Positions 14,906 to 24,756 are shown, numbered from the stretch's first letter. The stretch is 39,265 nucleotides of DNA from Sinorhizobium terangae (GCF_009601505.1 NZ_WITC01000114.1:1-39265); one strand, 5' to 3'. Translations and numbers: made by a program. Notes: generated by a model from the letters alone, not told the origin.

Positions 14906-14927
14906 GGCACGCCGGAGCCGGCGCTGA

Positions 14928-15479
14928 GCTACTGAGAGCAAAAATTGCTAACACAAAATCCGGACGACCTGATTAAGTGCCAAGGACATGACAGCAGTTG
15001 CACACATTCGTCGGCGTTTTGACAAAATGTACGACATTAGACGCTGCTCTGTTAGAGTGATCCCGTTGTTTGGAAATAGTTTTCTGGTTGGCGCGGCAGT
15101 TGCTTGGGCAAAGGGCAACAACCCAACCGCACGAATTAGCAGGCCTCCATGCAGCCGCCAATCACCACCCGGATCAGTGCCAAGCGAAGCCCGCCTCCGC
15201 CTGGAATCCGAATAGCTAAGTTTGTAGCGTTAACCCCTGCCTGATGTGCGGCGTGCCAAAAATCTTGCGGCTGCCGACGGCTGGCAACAATCCGCCCGGT
15301 CGCCCCGCCCCCCTGACAGCGCCTGGCGGTGCGGAATCGTTGAGCCGCGCGCGCAAGGCCAGCCGTTTCAGCACTCTCCTGCAAGTTTCCACGCGGGCTC
15401 AGCGGATCGTCGGGCGTATCCACGCCGCGCCGCTGGCCAGTCCTGACACTTCGATCATTCTCCAGCAAAGGACAACAAC
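14928..15479. other. Upstream region of the omptin gene, no gene recognised
   Basis: No supported coding frame is visible. It should contain the omptin promoter, but I could not pick out convincing -35/-10 or sigma54 elements. Confidence 0.45.
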
Positions 15480-16625
15480 ATGCTCCAAACATATATGCAG
15501 TCGCCGAACGGCCCGACGCGGGCTACCGCCCAACAGCAGCGCGAAGTCGGTCCATCAACAGCGGTGGCGCGCGCCGAGCCCAATTTCCAGGGAGGGGGAT
15601 ATGAGGCGAGAAAGCTCAGGCCCGCCACGAAGGCGCTGGACGAAATACACGGTCAGCCTACAAAGTGCGTCATCGTCGGATCCGTAATCACTTCCTGTTT
15701 TCTGATGGCCACCCCGTCATTCGCCGCTACAGACGACGTTCTGTTTTCCTCCGATGATGGCAATTTCATCGTCCTCGGCGGAATTGGCCTTGCCAACATC
15801 AAGGCCCAGGAATTTGTCTATCCCGGCTCCGGGGCGTGCACAGCATCGGGTTGGGTGAGCAAGGGCCAGAAGTGCAGTCAGCTGAACTGGGAAAGCAAGG
15901 GGGTGACCCTTTTCACCGTCGGTGCCGTCGCGCAGATCAACGACGACTGGAGCTTGAAGGGCAGCGTCAACGTCGGAACCGGCGGCAACGGTCACATGGT
16001 TGACTCCGACTGGCTGAGCCGCGGGCACGATGACTGGAGCGACCGCTCTATCCATCCCAATACCGAACTCGATCGCTATGTCGCCGGAGCGATCGAGTTT
16101 GACCGGATCATCTACGGCAATGAGACCAGCAGTTTCGCGGTCGGCGCCGGCTTCCGCTACACTGACGTCAAGTGGACGGCCTATGGTGGATCGGGCCTCT
16201 ATTCGAGCGACTATGGCTTCCGCGATCAACCCGTGGCATCGCCAGACTGGGAAAAAGGCATCAGCTACCGGCAAGAGATTCCGGTTGGCTTCGTCGGCCT
16301 GAGCGGCGAGCAGGCCCTAGGCGATCTTACGATCAGCGGCGGCATTCAGGGCGGTTTGAGCTTCGGCATCAACGACACCGACGATCACTGGTTGAGCCAT
16401 AAACTGTTTCATGAGGACATGGACCCCGCGCCGATGATCGGCGCCACTGTTGCGGTTAACTACGCCTTGACGCCAGATGCTTCGGTCTATCTCTCCGGTT
16501 CGTTCGAGCGGGTGTTTCACAAACGCGGCGATATGCAAATAAACAACTCCCCCTGGATAAAGGATGAGGCTGGCGCAAACTTCGAGTCGATGTCGGTCTC
16601 CTTCGGGCTCAAGGGCTCATTTTGA
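15480..16625 (+). CDS. Omptin-family outer-membrane protease
   Basis: This is an aspartyl-type protease forming a ten-strand beta barrel in the outer membrane. In enteric bacteria omptins cut basic residues in host antimicrobial peptides. The family's paired acids are in GNGHMVDSDWLS (Asp175, Asp177) and the Asp-His pair in NDTDDHWLS (Asp301, His303), so the active site is complete. The signature segments YSSDYGFRDQ and a C-terminal GLKGSF ending in Phe fit an assembled barrel. A signal peptide is seen only at residues 61-82 (KCVIVGSVITSCFLMATPSFA), behind an odd 60-residue N-terminal stretch. No ATG, GTG or TTG lies close before it in frame, so the true start may be altered. AAAGGA precedes the ATG at 15480. 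Confidence 0.88.
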   Translation: MLQTYMQSPNGPTRATAQQQREVGPSTAVARAEPNFQGGGYEARKLRPATKALDEIHGQPTKCVIVGSVITSCFLMATPSFAATDDVLFSSDDGNFIVLGGIGLANIKAQEFVYPGSGACTASGWVSKGQKCSQLNWESKGVTLFTVGAVAQINDDWSLKGSVNVGTGGNGHMVDSDWLSRGHDDWSDRSIHPNTELDRYVAGAIEFDRIIYGNETSSFAVGAGFRYTDVKWTAYGGSGLYSSDYGFRDQPVASPDWEKGISYRQEIPVGFVGLSGEQALGDLTISGGIQGGLSFGINDTDDHWLSHKLFHEDMDPAPMIGATVAVNYALTPDASVYLSGSFERVFHKRGDMQINNSPWIKDEAGANFESMSVSFGLKGSF

Positions 16626-16816
16626 ATGACAAAGGCGTCAACACGAAGGCGAACGCCATTGGCAAAATGAAAGCTCGATGACACTGGGGCGCTCGTCTAA
16701 CGTTGACCCCTTAGCCAGCACACAGATGTTGGCCGAGCCGAACGCTCCACCCAGTGGACGACCGCAGAGCAGGCGACCCGATTGTCACGGGAAGAGCCAC
16801 ACGTTGGAGAAGCAGA

Positions 16817-17926
16817 ATGAGTAGAACTAGGCTGTTCTCTCCGTTCAAAATCGGTCCCCTAGAACTCAGAAACCGGGTCGTAGTCGCACCGATGTGCCAG
16901 TTTTCCGCGGTAGATGGTGAGATGAACGATTGGCACCTAATTCATCTCGGGAGCCTGACTTTATCAGGTGCCGCGGTAGTGACAATAGAGGCCACTGCCG
17001 TATCGCCCGAAGGTCGGATCTCTTATCGCGACCTCGGTCTCTATTCCGACGAATGCCAAATTGCGATCGGGCGAGTACTTGCCAGCTTGCGACGGTGGTC
17101 GGACACGCCGATTGCAATACAACTCGGGCATGCCGGGCGTAAAGCATCTACGGACGTGCCGTGGAAAGGCGGCCTTCAGATCGCTCCTCACCAGGCGAAT
17201 GGGTGGAAAACCTTAGCTCCAAGTGCCGTTCCTTTTCGAAAGTCGTACGATCCACCGGACGCCCTTGATCGCGCGGGACTTGATAGGATCCGAGCCGCTT
17301 TCGCCGATGCCACTCGACGCGCCGCGTCGATCGGCTTGGATGCAATACAGATCCATGGTGCTCACGGCTATCTTCTGCATCAGTTTCTTTCACCGCTATC
17401 CAATCTACGCACGGATGAGTACGGCGGAAGCCTTGAAAACAGGTTGCGCTTTCCATTGGAGGTCTTCGAAGCAGTCCGTGACGCATTTCCTCCAGAAAAG
17501 CCCGTCACTGTACGGGTGTCAGCCACCGACTGGGCTGAGGGGGGCTGGGATGTCGATCAGACGATCGAGTTCTGCAAGGAACTTGAGGCACGGGGTTGTT
17601 CCGCCATCCACGTTTCCTCCGGTGGCTTATCCAATCACCAGCAAATAGCCGTCGGTCCGAGCTATCAAGTGCCTTTCGCGCGGGCGATAAAGCAAGCAGT
17701 ACGGATTCCCGTCATCGCGGTTGGACTGATCACCGATTTCGAACAGGCAGAAGCTATACTGACCACAGGTGACGCGGATCTGATCGCGATTGCTCGTGCC
17801 ATACTTTACGATCCGCGCTGGCCGTGGCATGCAGCTGCCCATTTCGGAGAACGGGTGCGGGCCCCCGATCAGTATCTGCGATGCCAGCCGCAGCAGTATC
17901 GCCACCTTTTCGAGATGAATGACTGA
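16817..17926 (+). CDS. Old-yellow-enzyme family NADH:flavin oxidoreductase (YqjM type)
   Basis: This 369-residue TIM-barrel flavoenzyme probably reduces activated C=C bonds or nitro compounds with NAD(P)H. Family marks are RNRVVVAPMCQFSA with Cys27 (the YqjM-type modulating Cys), IQLGHAGRK, the substrate-binding IHGAHGYLLHQFLSP, RTDEYGGSLENR and the FMN-phosphate segment VGLITDFEQAEAIL...ADLIAIARAIL. The ATG at 16817 has GGAG eight bases before it; an upstream in-frame start at 16754 would add residues unlike the family. A short duplicate of its 5' end lies at 12165-12237 and 14824-14905. Confidence 0.92.
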   Translation: MSRTRLFSPFKIGPLELRNRVVVAPMCQFSAVDGEMNDWHLIHLGSLTLSGAAVVTIEATAVSPEGRISYRDLGLYSDECQIAIGRVLASLRRWSDTPIAIQLGHAGRKASTDVPWKGGLQIAPHQANGWKTLAPSAVPFRKSYDPPDALDRAGLDRIRAAFADATRRAASIGLDAIQIHGAHGYLLHQFLSPLSNLRTDEYGGSLENRLRFPLEVFEAVRDAFPPEKPVTVRVSATDWAEGGWDVDQTIEFCKELEARGCSAIHVSSGGLSNHQQIAVGPSYQVPFARAIKQAVRIPVIAVGLITDFEQAEAILTTGDADLIAIARAILYDPRWPWHAAAHFGERVRAPDQYLRCQPQQYRHLFEMND

Positions 17927-18649
17927 CGCGCGAAAACGGGATGCATTCCCCGCGGCACTACTATGAGCCCCGTAAGTTCTCCGGTCGGGCGCACGAACGA
18001 GGTGGCTCGGTCTTGGTTGCGAAGTTCGCCATTGATCCCCGCCGGCCGGACCTGCATGAGCATGTGAGCGCCGTGGAGCGACCATCACATCCGCTGTCTC
18101 TTGACGATCCGCTTTCCAACGAGCGAATTTACCGCCGAGATGGCCGAGCAATGGGGCGAGCGGTTGATCGCGAGTGGCGATAGCGCAAGGCGCGGCCAAC
18201 TGTCAGCGTCCGCTCATCTCATGGCGAAACATTCGAGGAGCCGTCGCGGAGCACGTTCCCTCCGAACACTGGCGCGGTGCGTTCGACGTGCTTCCCGTTG
18301 CAGCGACCAACTTCGGCGGAAGCTCTTAGCGATGACGGCGGATGGCGGTTCTCGCGACTCCGCCGCGCGCGTGTTTCGCGAAATCGACCGGGTCCGCGAC
18401 GAAAGCGGCGCACCCGAAGACGAGCCGCGGCATTCCGATCTGGCGTCCGGAAAGCCGTGGCCTATTTTTGTGCCCGATCCCGACGTGGAAGACAGCGGCT
18501 GATTGATCAAATGCTTGGGCCGGCAGTGCGGACGGCGCAGATGCCGGGCGGGGATGCGCTGCCGAAATGTTGGATGTAACAAAGCTAATCTGATCCCGGA
18601 TTCGGGTCGTAGTGAAACAAGGCCTTTAGGATTGCACTCCGTCGTTCGG
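17927..18649. other. Stretch without a recognisable gene
   Basis: The plus frame 18101-18502 has a partly protein-like composition (EMAEQWGERLIASGDSARRG, then a tail DLASGKPWPIFVPDPDVEDSG) but no family I can name, and it lacks a ribosome site. It could be a decayed gene. Confidence 0.35.
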
Positions 18650-19912
18650 CTAAATCGACAACCTGACGAGTTTGGTGCGGCCCGCGATCAAGTCCGCAAA
18701 GTGATATATCGTAGCGGAATCGATGCAGAGGTTTGAGATGTCTTCCAAACCTCTCGCTACCGCTTCAGCAGTGGAGTCGACCAAGTCTGTAATTCGGCGG
18801 CGTACCAAAGGCAAACCAACTCCGGTTTCCTTTGCAAAAGCCTGCCAACCATCGGCATCCATCTCGACGAGAGTGGCACGCTTTCCGATCCTCATGGCCA
18901 TTTTTGGTGAAAGGTCTGGATAGGCAACGGTTGAAAGCAGGTCGTACAACGGGGCCATTCTAGGTCCCTGCTCATCGTAGAGGAATGAGAAATTCTTGCC
19001 GTGAGCGTCGGCATTCCCGACGATAAGGTTAAAGATCGCGGCGTCCAGCAGCTTCAACACATCCGTAGCGGGCCGCGCTGATACTCGCCGCAATAGCTCA
19101 AAGCAATCCTTGAATGTCGGTCCGCCTTCGCTGGCATACTTCGTTTCAGGAGGTACGCCTAGAGCCTGGCAAAAATCTTCCTGGTGTATGCGGCGCACGA
19201 TGCCGCTGGCATCGCGGACACGGTCAAATCTTTTGACCAGAAGAAACGAGCGTCCTTCCGCAGACCTCGGTTCGACGGGGGCGACGTCTAGGCCGATTGT
19301 GGCGCCGAGCTTCATGACGAAGGCTTCGTTTTCGGTCGTCCCTGGGAAGCGCGCGATCGGAGGCTTAAGTATGTGCGTGGTCGCCCGGCCGGGAAGTGGA
19401 AGCGCGATCTGCCCGTCAATCAGAACAACTGGCACTTTCGATTGCGCGCCGGCCAACGATAGTCTCAAGCCTTCCTCGCCGGCCAGTAGCGGCCGCATAG
19501 GAAGTGCGTCCAGCACGCGTACGATTCCTGCGTCGTCCAGAGGCGTCGGCTGCTGGTCCGCAATCGGTCCTGTCGCTATGGGTTCCTGATCTTCCGGCAA
19601 GAGTTGAAGAGCGCCGGCAACATCGCCGCCCAAGCGATCGAGTAGCGCGAAATCATTTGCCGGTGAGACGCCCAATGCTTGCGCTGCAATCAGGCGCTGG
19701 TTTTCTTCGGGCAGCAGGCCGCCAAAAAATGGTCTGCATTCACGACGGGAAAAACGCTCCGGGCGCTTTGGGAGGGAGGCTGAAAGCGGAAGTGTGCTTT
19801 CATCATCAAGCCAAGCTTCTGCGTAGGCGAAGCCGATATCGCCGTGCCGATCCTGAGTGAATTGCCCGACAATTCGACCATCCCACCAGACGTTGAGAAC
19901 CCTTGCCGTCAT
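18650..19912 (-). CDS. hipA: HipA-family serine/threonine kinase toxin
   Basis: This 420-residue toxin belongs to a type II module; HipA kinases stop growth by phosphorylating a translation factor such as glutamyl-tRNA synthetase. The N-terminal subdomain has FFGGLLPEENQRL. The phosphate loop and autophosphorylated-serine region is LSLAGAQSKVPVV. The catalytic loop is NLIVGNADAHGKNFSFLYD, followed by the metal-binding APLYDLLST. Its ATG overlaps the antitoxin stop by four bases (ATGA), so the two are translationally coupled. The length is full and the motifs complete, so it is probably active. Confidence 0.93.
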   Translation of the reverse strand: MTARVLNVWWDGRIVGQFTQDRHGDIGFAYAEAWLDDESTLPLSASLPKRPERFSRRECRPFFGGLLPEENQRLIAAQALGVSPANDFALLDRLGGDVAGALQLLPEDQEPIATGPIADQQPTPLDDAGIVRVLDALPMRPLLAGEEGLRLSLAGAQSKVPVVLIDGQIALPLPGRATTHILKPPIARFPGTTENEAFVMKLGATIGLDVAPVEPRSAEGRSFLLVKRFDRVRDASGIVRRIHQEDFCQALGVPPETKYASEGGPTFKDCFELLRRVSARPATDVLKLLDAAIFNLIVGNADAHGKNFSFLYDEQGPRMAPLYDLLSTVAYPDLSPKMAMRIGKRATLVEMDADGWQAFAKETGVGLPLVRRRITDLVDSTAEAVARGLEDISNLCIDSATIYHFADLIAGRTKLVRLSI

Positions 19913-20142
19913 TGTCTGCGTTCACCAGGAGCCAGAATATCGACCGAACAACCGAGCGTTTGCAGAACCTGCAACACTTTTCCTATCTGAGCTGTCGGCT
20001 TGCCGGCCTCGAGATCGACAATGAACCGCAGCCCGACGCCAGCAACGCCGGCAAGCTCGTCCTGCCGCAAGTTTTGCTCCTTGCGTGCAGTTCGGACCAG
20101 GGCGCCGATATCAGATGGAGTTTTAACCCTTTTTGCCATCAT
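19909..20142 (-). CDS. hipB: HipB-type helix-turn-helix antitoxin
   Basis: This is a Cro/C1-type repressor of about 77 residues. The helix-turn-helix is ARKEQNLRQDELAGVAGVGL followed by RFIVDLEAGKPTAQIGKVLQ. It neutralises HipA and represses the operon. The start is one of two adjacent ATG codons (20142 or 20139). A longer frame to 20337 would translate the operators and is rejected. The ribosome site is inside operator 1. Confidence 0.9.
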   Translation of the reverse strand: MMAKRVKTPSDIGALVRTARKEQNLRQDELAGVAGVGLRFIVDLEAGKPTAQIGKVLQVLQTLGCSVDILAPGERRQ

Positions 20143-20143
20143 A

Positions 20144-20161
20144 TTTTCCCGCTCGGGAAAA
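20144..20161. promoter_or_regulatory. hipBA operator 1
   Basis: TTTTCCCG-CT-CGGGAAAA is perfect in its arms. It ends just before the antitoxin ATG and includes the GGGAAAA ribosome region, so a bound repressor would cover the start site in DNA. Confidence 0.75.
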
Positions 20162-20192
20162 TAGCAGCATAGTGGTGCTCTGTCGAGATCAA

Positions 20193-20210
20193 TTTTCCCG
20201 AACGGGAAAA
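20193..20210. promoter_or_regulatory. hipBA operator 2
   Basis: TTTTCCCG-AA-CGGGAAAA is perfect in its arms, with AT base pairs extending the symmetry outward. Its centre is 49 bases from operator 1. Confidence 0.75.
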
Positions 20211-20243
20211 TTAACGCGGCCGGATGATATCTCCGGCAGATAA

Positions 20244-20259
20244 TTTCCCGACCGGTAAA
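20244..20259. promoter_or_regulatory. hipBA operator 3 (imperfect)
   Basis: TTTCCCG-AC-CGGTAAA has one mismatch in the arms. Its centre is 50 bases from operator 2, so the three sites lie on the same DNA face at near-equal steps. Confidence 0.6.
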
Positions 20260-20350
20260 CATTATAGAAGGTTGGCTCGGCGCGGCCAATCGATTGATGC
20301 GGATAAGCGGCGCTGGTTCAACCGAGTCCGGTTTCAATCATGCCGGGTTG

Positions 20351-20569
20351 TCAAGCATAGAAATTGGCACCGTCCGTCGCGATAGCGTCCTTCAGAGAAG
20401 CGAGAACTGCTTCAGGCGTGCAATTTGCATCGACAGAGCGGCCGGCTGCAACAATGTCAGAGATGTAAGTTTCGCACAAAATGAGATCAACTTTTGAAGT
20501 CGCGACGGAACTCAAGCGATCGGTATATATTTGTTCGGCCACATCAAAAGCACTCAAAATTTTCTTCAT
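20351..20569 (-). CDS. Small hypothetical protein, 72 residues
   Basis: I do not recognise the family. It starts MKKILSAFDVAEQIYTDRLS after a good GGAG site eleven bases before the ATG, has a mixed, soluble-looking composition with two Cys, and no membrane segment. It lies on the same strand as hipBA, upstream of its operators, and is probably transcribed separately. Confidence 0.6.
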   Translation of the reverse strand: MKKILSAFDVAEQIYTDRLSSVATSKVDLILCETYISDIVAAGRSVDANCTPEAVLASLKDAIATDGANFYA

Positions 20570-20821
20570 TCCTACTCTCCATCACGGCACAATACTCAAC
20601 GATGCGATTCGCCACAATGGCTGACAGCGCATGCCGTAGATTGCATCAATACTCGCGCCGACAGGAAATACCTTGAGAGGCTTAAATCCTTGCAGCCGAA
20701 AACTATACAATTCTCATTTCCTGGCTGAATTTCCGGCGGATTCGCCACTCCTTATACCGACCCTCATTGAGGCTGACTCACGGGTTCTCAAAGGAGGGCG
20801 AATCTGAATCGATAGCGCAAA

Positions 20822-21285
20822 CAGAAGGTTTGCGATGGGTTCAGCTTTCATTGCGGTTAGACCTTGACGGAGATGGGCTGCGTCTTCTGGCACGGCAGAC
20901 AAAGGATGCCAGTCAGATGCGTCGTCTGTTGGCGCTGGCGTCGATTGATATGGTGGCTCTCGTGCTGATGCTGGTCGGCTGGGCAGAGTCACGGTGCAGA
21001 TCGTGCGTGACTGGGTGGCGCGGTTCAACGCGCGTGGCTCAGACGGTTTGATCGACGGCAGGGCTCCGGGCAAACCATCGTTGCTGAACGACGATCAACG
21101 TGCGGCCTTGGCACAAGCCATCGAGCGTGGTCCCACACCCTATCTCGATGGCGTCGTGCGCTGGCGTCTGTGCGACATGGCCCAATGGCTTTGGGGGAAA
21201 TCCGTGTCTCGCTGAGCGAGCAGAGCTAGGGCCGCGAAGTTCGCTCGATGGGCTACCGCAAGTCTCAGCTCGCCCGAGGCATTTA
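20822..21285 (+). pseudogene. IS630-family transposase N-terminal remnant
   Basis: The fragment DLDGDGLRLLARQTKDASQM continues after a frame change into VQIVRDWVARFNARGSDGLI, then DDQRAALAQAIERGP and VRWRLCDMAQWLWG: the helix-turn-helix part of an IS630 transposase. A further frame change keeps LGREVRSMGYRK-like residues. The DDE catalytic part is missing. Confidence 0.75.
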
Positions 21286-21380
21286 GCGAGCATGAACCCG
21301 GTACGCCAACAAATCGCATCGCCGTTCCATCCGGAAGACATCAATGCCCGGTTAACGACAAAAGTTTTGCGGACAAGCCC

Positions 21381-22109
21381 CTAATTGGATCGAGCAGCGG
21401 CATGATGGGCGGTGCCACCGCGCTTGCGTGGGCGGTGTGACAATCCACAGGCGAGGGCTCCACTCAACTGAAGGAGACCCGCCGCAGCGCCCCCTAGCAT
21501 AGGGGCGAGGATATAGAGCCAGAGTTGATCGACTGCGGCTTCTCCTGCGAAGAGCGCCGGACCGAGTGAGCGGGCCGGGTTCACGGAAGAACCGGAAACC
21601 GTGATGCCGGCAAGATGGATCGCAGCCAAGGTAAGGCCGATCGTCAACCCGGCAAGCGCGCCAGCGCCGCCCTCTGCCGTGCTGTTGAGGACTACGGTCA
21701 CGAACAGGAACGTGGCAATGAACTCGAACAGGAACGCAGAGGAAACCCCGTAGTCTGCCCAGCCGTTCTGAGCGAAACCGTTTACGGCGATATCGAAGCC
21801 ACCGACTTTATCCGCCGCTATAATGTAAAGCACGCCTGCCGCCGCGATCGCTCCGACGCACTGTGCGACGACGTAGGCGACGAAGTCACCCGGTCCAAGT
21901 CGCCGTGACACGAGGAAACCGAGGCTGACGGCCGGGTTGAGATGCGCGCCGGAGATTGGGCCGACCGTATAGGCCATCGCCACTACCGACAAACCGAAGG
22001 CGAGAGCGATGCCCAGGGGGCCTACCTCCGAATGCATAAAGACAATCGTGCCGCAGCCGAGGAAAATCAGTGCGAAGGTTCCGACGAATTCGCAAGCATA
22101 TTTGTTCAT
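21381..22109 (-). CDS. aqpZ: Aquaporin (AqpZ-like, MIP family)
   Basis: This 242-residue membrane channel has six predicted helices and both half-helix signatures, SGAHLNPAVS (about residues 53-62) and SGSSVNPARS (about 185). The start EFVGTFALIFLGCGT is typical of water-selective aquaporins. The ATG at 22109 follows GGAGCGGAAT; the frame upstream to 22265 has no support. The last 20 residues are Arg- and His-rich. It is intact and flanked by transposon relics on both sides. Confidence 0.92.
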   Translation of the reverse strand: MNKYACEFVGTFALIFLGCGTIVFMHSEVGPLGIALAFGLSVVAMAYTVGPISGAHLNPAVSLGFLVSRRLGPGDFVAYVVAQCVGAIAAAGVLYIIAADKVGGFDIAVNGFAQNGWADYGVSSAFLFEFIATFLFVTVVLNSTAEGGAGALAGLTIGLTLAAIHLAGITVSGSSVNPARSLGPALFAGEAAVDQLWLYILAPMLGGAAAGLLQLSGALACGLSHRPRKRGGTAHHAAARSN

Positions 22110-22397
22110 ATTCCGCTCCGTTGACTGAAGTTGTTTGTCGGATTTCCTGTTGTAATCCGCAGCATTGGAGACTCCGCCGGTCCGCCGAACGTAGGCGTCA
22201 CGACACGGTGCCCCAGCTTCGGGGAAAGCACACGCACAGCACCGACGATCCCCCGCGTCGTACATTTTCTGGAACTCGACAGGTCGGCGTAATGACCAGA
22301 GTCGCTGTTGGTCGATGAAATTCCGTCACTTCGAGACCGCCGGCATGTGCTGCAAGTGACGAGAGTTGACGGCATGCCTCCAGACCGGCATTGCGGG
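22110..22397. other. Short stretch without a gene
   Basis: This is the upstream region of the aquaporin gene followed by unassignable DNA. Nothing recognised. Confidence 0.4.
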
Positions 22398-22515
22398 CGC
22401 GTGGGCAAGCCCCGCAAGGGCTTCTCATCTGAGATCGTAATCGGCCAGCATCCGGCCGAGGTGGATGACAGTGCGATTTCGGGGCACTGGGAGGGCGACC
22501 TCGTTCTGGGCCCGG
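22398..22515 (+). pseudogene. IS30-family transposase fragment
   Basis: GFSSEIVIGQHPAEVDDSAI followed by SGHWEGDLVLG matches the IS30 region just before and including the first catalytic Asp (HWEGDL). Nothing before or after it belongs to the family. Confidence 0.65.
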
Positions 22516-22804
22516 CAGTTCGGCAATCGACGCGGCTTTAACGCCAATGCCAACGCGGACAGTTTGATGAAGGCGCTTAAGCAGGAATTCGGAGGAACAC
22601 GACCAGAAGCACGCAGACGACAGAAGGAAAGGCCGCGTAAGCTTAACATGGGAGATGTCCGCCATTTTCTCTGCCTCAGTCTAGAGGTGCGCGCCAAAAC
22701 TGGCCGGCAATCACTCGCAAACCTGTCCGGTGTTTCCCGAATGGCGTCCGGCTTTCACCTCGGAATCCGAACTAACGGCGAGTCGGCAGCCATTCCATCA
22801 GGCT

Positions 22805-23518
22805 TTATTGCGGAACTAGCTGCGGAGCCGGAAAATCGAGCACATCATTCGTATAGCGTTCGACCAACGCACTAAAAGGCATGCCATTTTGCAGCTTCAG
22901 CACCGCATGATGTTCGAGAAGGAACGGCGGTAGCGTCAAAGGTCCTGAGTTGGGCTTGGGTAATGCGGCTGTCGTGTCCCAGCCTTCCGGGAGAGGGGAC
23001 CAAAGCAGTTTGGCCGTTAAGGTGGTTCGGGTGAAGTTCAAGGACCGAACGGCTCGACCGAACGAGATATCAGTCGTATTCAACGCCTCGTTCATCTCAG
23101 GCGTCAATCGTGCAGGCACATACCAGTTGTCTGCTTCCGAAAGGATGCGATCACCGCAAGCTAGGCGGACATGGCGATAGACGATCGGCTCGTTCGGCCC
23201 GACGTTCAGCAATTCACGAATATGAACGTCAGCTGGCTTGTCATGCCCCTGTACACGTTTCGCTACGATCTTAGAACCTGGTGGTGCAAGCCTATGCGAG
23301 GCACACCAGCGATCGAGCGTCAGCGTCGCACTGGCATTGCTAAGGAGATTCGCGTTTAGAGTCTGAAGAACCGCAAGGGCTTCTACGCGTGACAGGGGAG
23401 TCCCCGGCCACTGCTGCGGGGCAGACAGATCATTCGCCGTCGAAGCCTGCACGCCCACGATGGCGGTCATGACGGTGAAGGTGATGACTCGAATGAACGT
23501 CGAACAGGAAAAGACCAT
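22805..23518 (-). CDS. Exported chorismate lyase-like (UbiC/UTRA fold) protein
   Basis: This 237-residue protein has an N-terminal signal peptide (about residues 1-28) and a mature part resembling the chorismate pyruvate-lyase (DUF98) fold: LTLDRWCASHRLAPPGSKIV, a central EPIVYRHVRLACGDRILSEADNWYVP, then LNTTDISFGRAVRSLNFTRT. UbiC makes 4-hydroxybenzoate in the cytoplasm; a secreted relative is unlikely to do this, so the ligand is unknown. The ATG at 23518 has only a weak ribosome site. Confidence 0.65.
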   Translation of the reverse strand: MVFSCSTFIRVITFTVMTAIVGVQASTANDLSAPQQWPGTPLSRVEALAVLQTLNANLLSNASATLTLDRWCASHRLAPPGSKIVAKRVQGHDKPADVHIRELLNVGPNEPIVYRHVRLACGDRILSEADNWYVPARLTPEMNEALNTTDISFGRAVRSLNFTRTTLTAKLLWSPLPEGWDTTAALPKPNSGPLTLPPFLLEHHAVLKLQNGMPFSALVERYTNDVLDFPAPQLVPQ

Positions 23519-24240
23519 GGAAATGAAATCCTTTACTGGGTCCTACGGACCTGGTGGCGCGATTTTCTGAACTTTTGCAGGCAAGCCAGGCGTTCTTCGC
23601 CGAAAGCAGCGACAGGAAATCATGCGCGATTGCGCCGCCGACGTCTGCGCCGCGCGCCTCGGGTCGGTGATTGGAATCCCGCGCATCACATCCTCTGCCG
23701 CCAAAGCGCAAACATCCCGCGTTCCGCCGGGCGCGTCATCAGCCGATTGACCGAAGGTCGTTCACCGACATCAGACCACCTCTGACGGCGCTCGCGAAAG
23801 ACATTCGCCCTCTGTCTTTCAGTTGAAGTCAGCTCTCTCTATCGCCATTCGGAGGGTTGCCAAAACGGTTTGTTTGAATAGCAACGATCCACGCCGCAAA
23901 TGAATGGGTTTCAAGTCGGGTATCTTAGACTGACGCTAGGTTCCGGCGAAGCGGCGTCTTTCAATGGATGTTTAGCCGGATGAGATAAGTCCCGATGCTT
24001 ATCGAGAGTCCACCCGGAACGCGACGGAGCGAGTCGGACGTTCACGATTCGGAGATCATTCGCACCTGTCACCCTAGATATTCCCGCTACGCCAAGTCGC
24101 ATTTGCCAGCACTCAACATGCGGTTCTCTGATCGCGGAGCTGATTGCAAGTTCCCTTTTGACTTGTATGTTCCTGCCGGCTCTGTGTTTCTCTTCGCGGG
24201 TAAGGCTGGGTCGCCGCATACTAGATTTAGGAGTAAGTGC
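23519..24240. other. Stretch without a recognisable gene
   Basis: Only short overlapping frames are present. The part next to 24240 is probably the lost C-terminal DNA of the fic gene, no longer readable. Confidence 0.4.
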
Positions 24241-24756
24241 TTAACCGATGAAATATTTTCGGGGAAAGAACGAAGCTATCGGCAGCAGCAACCAAGTTTC
24301 CCGCACAGCAACGACATACGGCACCATCTTCGAGGTCCGTCCGTTGCCGTCTGTGAATCGATGAAGCCAATCGAGCCGCCACATGATGTAAGAGGCTAGG
24401 GGCACAGCCGGTTTACCGTTCCAGTGGGCAATCACATAGTCGCACATATGCTCGATAAAGCTCTGCGCCTGAGAAGCATCTACTGGTTTGTGTCTGCTTC
24501 CTTGGATCTCCACATCGGCAGGGCAGTAGTTCCCCGCATAACTGCTGATACAGTCGAGCGCCGCACGATGAAGGGCCAGAATTGCGGACGGGCGCAGCTT
24601 CCGGCGATCTTCCTTTTAAATGGTATCGATGATCATTTGACAGGCGAGATCAAACCGAACAAGCCCATTCCTGGCTTCGGCTTCAGCTCTCGCCTGTTCA
24701 TCGGCGATCAGGTAGGCGTCACTAGCCACACTGTGGCGACGGTCTTCCTCGCTCAT
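24241..24756 (-). pseudogene. Fic-family toxin, interrupted by a stop and truncated
   Basis: Fic proteins transfer AMP to target proteins. The motif here is HRFTDGNGRTSK, with Arg in place of the usual Pro in HPF. The frame begins at the ATG at 24756 (SEEDRRHSVASDAYLIADEQ) and meets an in-frame TAA at 24616-24618. It then continues in the same frame (KEDRRKLRPSAILALHRAAL) to the Fic motif. Shortly after the motif the sequence departs from the family and stops at 24241. Both the nonsense codon and the truncated end argue it is dead. Confidence 0.75.
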
